Assembly: GCA_947652115.1 (NCBI GenBank)
Contig: OX393569.1
Span: 8,996,139 to 9,060,138, forward strand
Source of the DNA: Blastomussa wellsi
Taxonomy: Eukaryota; Cnidaria; Anthozoa; Scleractinia; Plerogyridae
DNA length: 64,000 nucleotides
Direction: 5' to 3'
Below, one piece after another: positions 61,310 through 64,000 of this stretch. Below the pieces are notes generated by a model, which worked only from the letters and a program-made list of their open reading frames with translations, had not been told where the DNA came from and made no database searches. How positions within the stretch are numbered: the first letter of the stretch is position 1; every line of letters begins with the position of its first letter. A program made the translations under genes and the position numbers.

Positions 61310-61793
61310 CTGTAAAAAAAAGACAAATTTATTACCTTTTTAGCCCAACCTCTTTGTTCTTCTGTGCAGAACGTCCACTCCCAAGATGCGGCAGCGACCT
61401 GTTAACTGCACAGTTAACTATCCGCCACATTTAATTTATTTTTGTTGAATAATATTTAAGACAAATAAACTGAGTAACAAAGTTAAAAGCGAAAGCAATC
61501 TCCTTCATCTTGCTGATTTGTGTGTTGAATTTCGTTCCCCTCGAAGGTCCAGCTCCCGAGGCTGGGGGACTCCCCAATTAAAATGACGGGTGTGCTCGTC
61601 GGAAATTTTGAAAAGTACCCCTAAAAGGTACCAGGATCTCAATTAGTGGGCGCGGCCTCCCAAAATTTTCAACCCTAAAAGGTACCACCACTTCTACTGG
61701 AGAAACCAATTTTAAAACACATAAATGAAAACTTCAAATAAAAACCATCGGAGTAGCACACAGTTCCTGTCATTTCTTGGCTCAATACTCTAA

Positions 61794-62190
61794 GGCTACG
61801 TCCACACTAATCCGGATAAATTTGAAAACGGCGTTTTCGCCTCGAAAGCGGATAAAATGTTTCTTGTCCACATTATACCGTTTTCAAATTGTTTCGCCAT
61901 CGATTTTGAAACGCTGCCTAGCAAGAAACGCTTAATACATGCAAGAACATGCCCACATTGTCCGAGCAACGTTATTCGATTGTTTTGATGTCAGCGTTTT
62001 CAAAAAGGTCCGTTTTCGGTGTCCACACTAACACACCTAGCCAGCGTTTTCAAATTTATCCACCTTGGAGAGCGTTTTCAAAAAGTTCCGTTTTCGGTGA
62101 CCGAAAACGCCGTTTTAGTGTGGACGGAAGGCCAATCCGGAGGAAAAAAGTTGCGTTTTCAAATTTATCCGGATTAGTGTGGACCTGAAA
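61794..62190. mobile_element. TIR element with GTCCACACTAATCCGG ends
   Basis: ACGTCCACACTAATCCGGAT at the left and ATCCGGATTAGTGTGGAC at the right. An extra inverted copy (TTTTAGTGTGGACGG) at about 62112 suggests a compound or rearranged element. Many gttttcaaa/cgttttc motifs lie inside. Confidence 0.75.
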
Positions 62191-62239
62191 GGTACCGCGA
62201 CAACTCTAGCGGTGATAATTTTAGCTTAAAGTACCCTAA

Positions 62240-62427
62240 GGGCTTGATTACATGGACCGGGCTGGCCCGGTTAGCCGGGCTTGTTTCAGTTTGCCGAGAT
62301 CTCGGCACGTCTGTTAAACGTAACAAAAATCAGCTTCGCGATTACATGACAACCGGGTCAGCCTGGTTAGCCGACAAAGCAAACCATCCCGGCAAACCGG
62401 GCAAGCCCGGCTCATGTAATCAGGCCC
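62240..62427. mobile_element. 188 bp PIF/Harbinger-like MITE with TAA duplication
   Basis: The ends GGGCTTGATTACATG and, in reverse, GGGCCTGATTACATG are flanked by TAA on both sides (62237-62239 and 62428-62430). A three-base TWA duplication with GGGC-type ends is the pattern of PIF/Harbinger elements. There is no frame of transposase type. Confidence 0.75.
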
Positions 62428-62696
62428 TAAGTGGTGCCAATCCATCAATTTTACCCCCTGAAAGGTACGAAGAGCACCCCCGTTATTTTTATAGGGAAGT
62501 CCCACCGGGGGTAAAACCCCAAGTCCAACCATCCCGATTTCTTTGGGAGCTGCGAAAAGTTACCGATCGCTCGTGTAAAATTAAACAGTAGAGCGACGCT
62601 TAAATTGAACGTACACTGTGAGGATCATTTGATGTTTCTACCACAGGATGTGTCTTGCAAACATTCATTACTTCTTTTCACTTATTCATTACTGCA

Positions 62697-63062
62697 TAGG
62701 GGGAGATCGTGGTTTAGTGCACTGGACTTGAAATCCAGAGTTCCAGAGTTTCCTCCCCACTGTCCCTGTTGCTAGAGAGGATCTGTTCTGTGGAACAAGA
62801 TTCCATCGGAAAACAGGCACCTACCTAGTTTAAAAGTGTTTAGAACCTCACTGAATGGGAGAGATTATTCTAGTGTACAATAAATTAAGAAAACTTCTGT
62901 TAATATTGAAATAGGTTATGTTATATTAAATATATGTTTTTACTGTACGCAAGTGTGTTAATGTAGTTAGAGTATTTCTTATTAATATGGTTGATTTATT
63001 CTTTTACACGATCATTTTTATGGTTAGATTTCGTGCTTTAAATAAAGATTGATTGATTGAAC
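62697..63062 (+). mobile_element. tRNA-headed SINE with a LINE-derived tail
   Basis: The head (62699-62755) looks like a tRNA with a TGA anticodon (serine type), with TGGTTTAGTGCACTGG as A box and a weak B box. The body at 62786-62860 translates to LWNKIPSENRHLPSLKVF, a CR1-like LINE C-terminus. The 3' end is AATAAA followed by (ATTG)n at 63047-63060. A tRNA head joined to a LINE end is the standard build of a SINE mobilised by a partner LINE. Confidence 0.6.
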
Positions 63063-63123
63063 CCAAATTCAATTCCTCCATGCTGCGTTGTAAATAGGCA
63101 ATTGGTGAGGCTGGGCTTTTTAA

Positions 63124-63484
63124 GGTTACCATATGCCTTCAGGGGTGTCTGACGTCCAAGCGATGTAGCGCGTCCGGGTTAAACTGCAGATATGTAAAAC
63201 CCAATATCAAATTAAAGCTTATAGAGCTGGCTATCTAAATATACCATTTTGGAATATAATGAAATGTCGAAATTTTCGCAACGTCTAAAGGCGAGCGTCT
63301 GATTTGGCTTTAGGCCGCTTTAACTCAAAAATTTCGACATTTCATTATATTCCAAAATGGACGGTATATTTAGATCGCCAGCTCTATAAGCTTTAATTTG
63401 ATATTGGGTTTTAGATATCTGCAGTTTAACCCGGACGCGCTACATCGCTTGGACGTGAGACACCGTTGAAGGCATACGGTACCC
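63124..63484. mobile_element. TTAA-flanked foldback with 160 bp arms
   Basis: TTAA at 63120-63123 and 63485-63488 flanks arms 63124-63282 and about 63324-63484, which are about 95 percent identical in inverted orientation (gacgtccaagcgatgtagcg is shared). The TTAA target suggests piggyBac-like movement, but no transposase is present. Confidence 0.8.
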
Positions 63485-63679
63485 TTAATCAGTTTAATTA
63501 TTTGTTCAGTATCGGGAATAAGCACAGCAATGCTAAATACATTTGCCTGTCCACGCTCGAAACAACAGTGGTTTGAATATTACACGGTGGCTTATTCTGT
63601 ATTCTCACCAAACAGTGTTTTAGTATGTTGATGAGTGTTCTGGCTGACTCAGGGGAGGGGCAGAACACTCCCAACAAAA

Positions 63680-64000
63680 AAGTACGTCACTTCCGGTCAA
63701 AAATCGCCGCGGAGCTCGTTTCTGCCGAGTTGAAAAGTGAAGCAGTTGTGGGATCTGATTTCTTTATATTTGTGAACCAATAATTTCGTGGTTATTCACA
63801 ACGAACACATCAGCATGTTGCAGGGGTATTGCGTGGAATCCCTGGAAAAAATTTCGGGAAAAGGGAAACGTTTAGTATCATTTTCAAAGGACAAAAGACG
63901 GAGCGAACATGGCGGATAGTCGCACTCTCAAAACGAATGGCCTTCGAACTTTTGGCTCTAATTCACCCTGATGCCGTGTTAAGATTACGTACGATAGCCT
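63680..64000 (+). promoter_or_regulatory. Possible promoter and 5' end of a gene leaving the window
   Basis: GTCACTTCCGG (ETS/CRE-like) at 63686-63696 is followed about 220 bases later by AACATGGCGG at 63906, a motif common at YY1-type 5' ends. From ATG 63939 a frame stays open to the window end (MAFELLALIHPDAV...), but it is only 20 codons. I do not recognise the product. Confidence 0.3.

Larger units (their letters stand above)
61546..62530. repeat. Older dispersed repeat split by two TIR elements
   Basis: Recurring phrases (aaaaggtacc, gggggactcccc, gaaaggtacgaagagcac) appear at 61556-61700, 62189-62236 and 62431-62520, separated by the elements at 61794 and 62240. This suggests one older repeat with two later insertions. 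Confidence 0.5.

Overview
This window looks like nuclear DNA of a cnidarian, most likely a stony coral. The reasons are two intron-rich metazoan genes with canonical small exons, an AT-rich background, and many tRNA-derived SINEs, foldback elements and LINE remnants of the kind common in anthozoan genomes. The clade is an inference; the animal gene structures are read directly.

Two genes could be reconstructed exon by exon with consistent reading phase, both on the minus strand. (1) MED15, the Mediator tail subunit, has 13 exons from 17646 down to about 5048: KIX domain, glutamine-rich middle, proline/serine linker and conserved C-terminal Mediator-association domain. (2) A Musashi RNA-binding protein has 14 exons from 47439 down to about 29627: two RRMs and a conserved Gly/Tyr/Pro-rich tail. 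The 3' end of Musashi points toward the 5' end of MED15 across about 12 kb. MED15 acts in transcription by RNA polymerase II and Musashi in mRNA control. Nothing in the sequence ties them into one pathway. A third, isolated exon of a thioredoxin-fold (DsbA-like) protein lies on the minus strand at 61193-61309. A promoter-like segment closes the window at 63680-64000.

Layout. 1-5047: degenerate tandem repeats, a minisatellite, an inverted-repeat element and nested SINEs. 5048-17646: MED15, with small foldback elements and a second SINE family in its introns. 17647-29626: intergenic, with a foldback, a decayed TPR pseudogene, dispersed repeats and a nested repeat cluster that includes a LINE 3' end. 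29627-47439: Musashi. Its introns hold TIR elements, a SINE, a short insertion at a splice site and an LTR retrotransposon of the BEL/Pao type with internal deletions. 47440-57284: Musashi promoter, then a long stretch with no gene I recognise. 57285-63490: mostly mobile-element debris, namely nested LINEs, SINEs, a 1.4 kb hairpin and several TIR elements. 63490-64000: possible promoter.

The points most worth a second look are all where mobile DNA or small rearrangements meet splice sites: an exact 85 bp tandem duplication that copies a MED15 splice donor, a non-consensus GC donor at the Musashi intron that hosts the retrotransposon, and a 97 bp insertion whose target duplication begins one base inside a Musashi donor. 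No CRISPR array, rRNA, intact tRNA gene or operon is seen.
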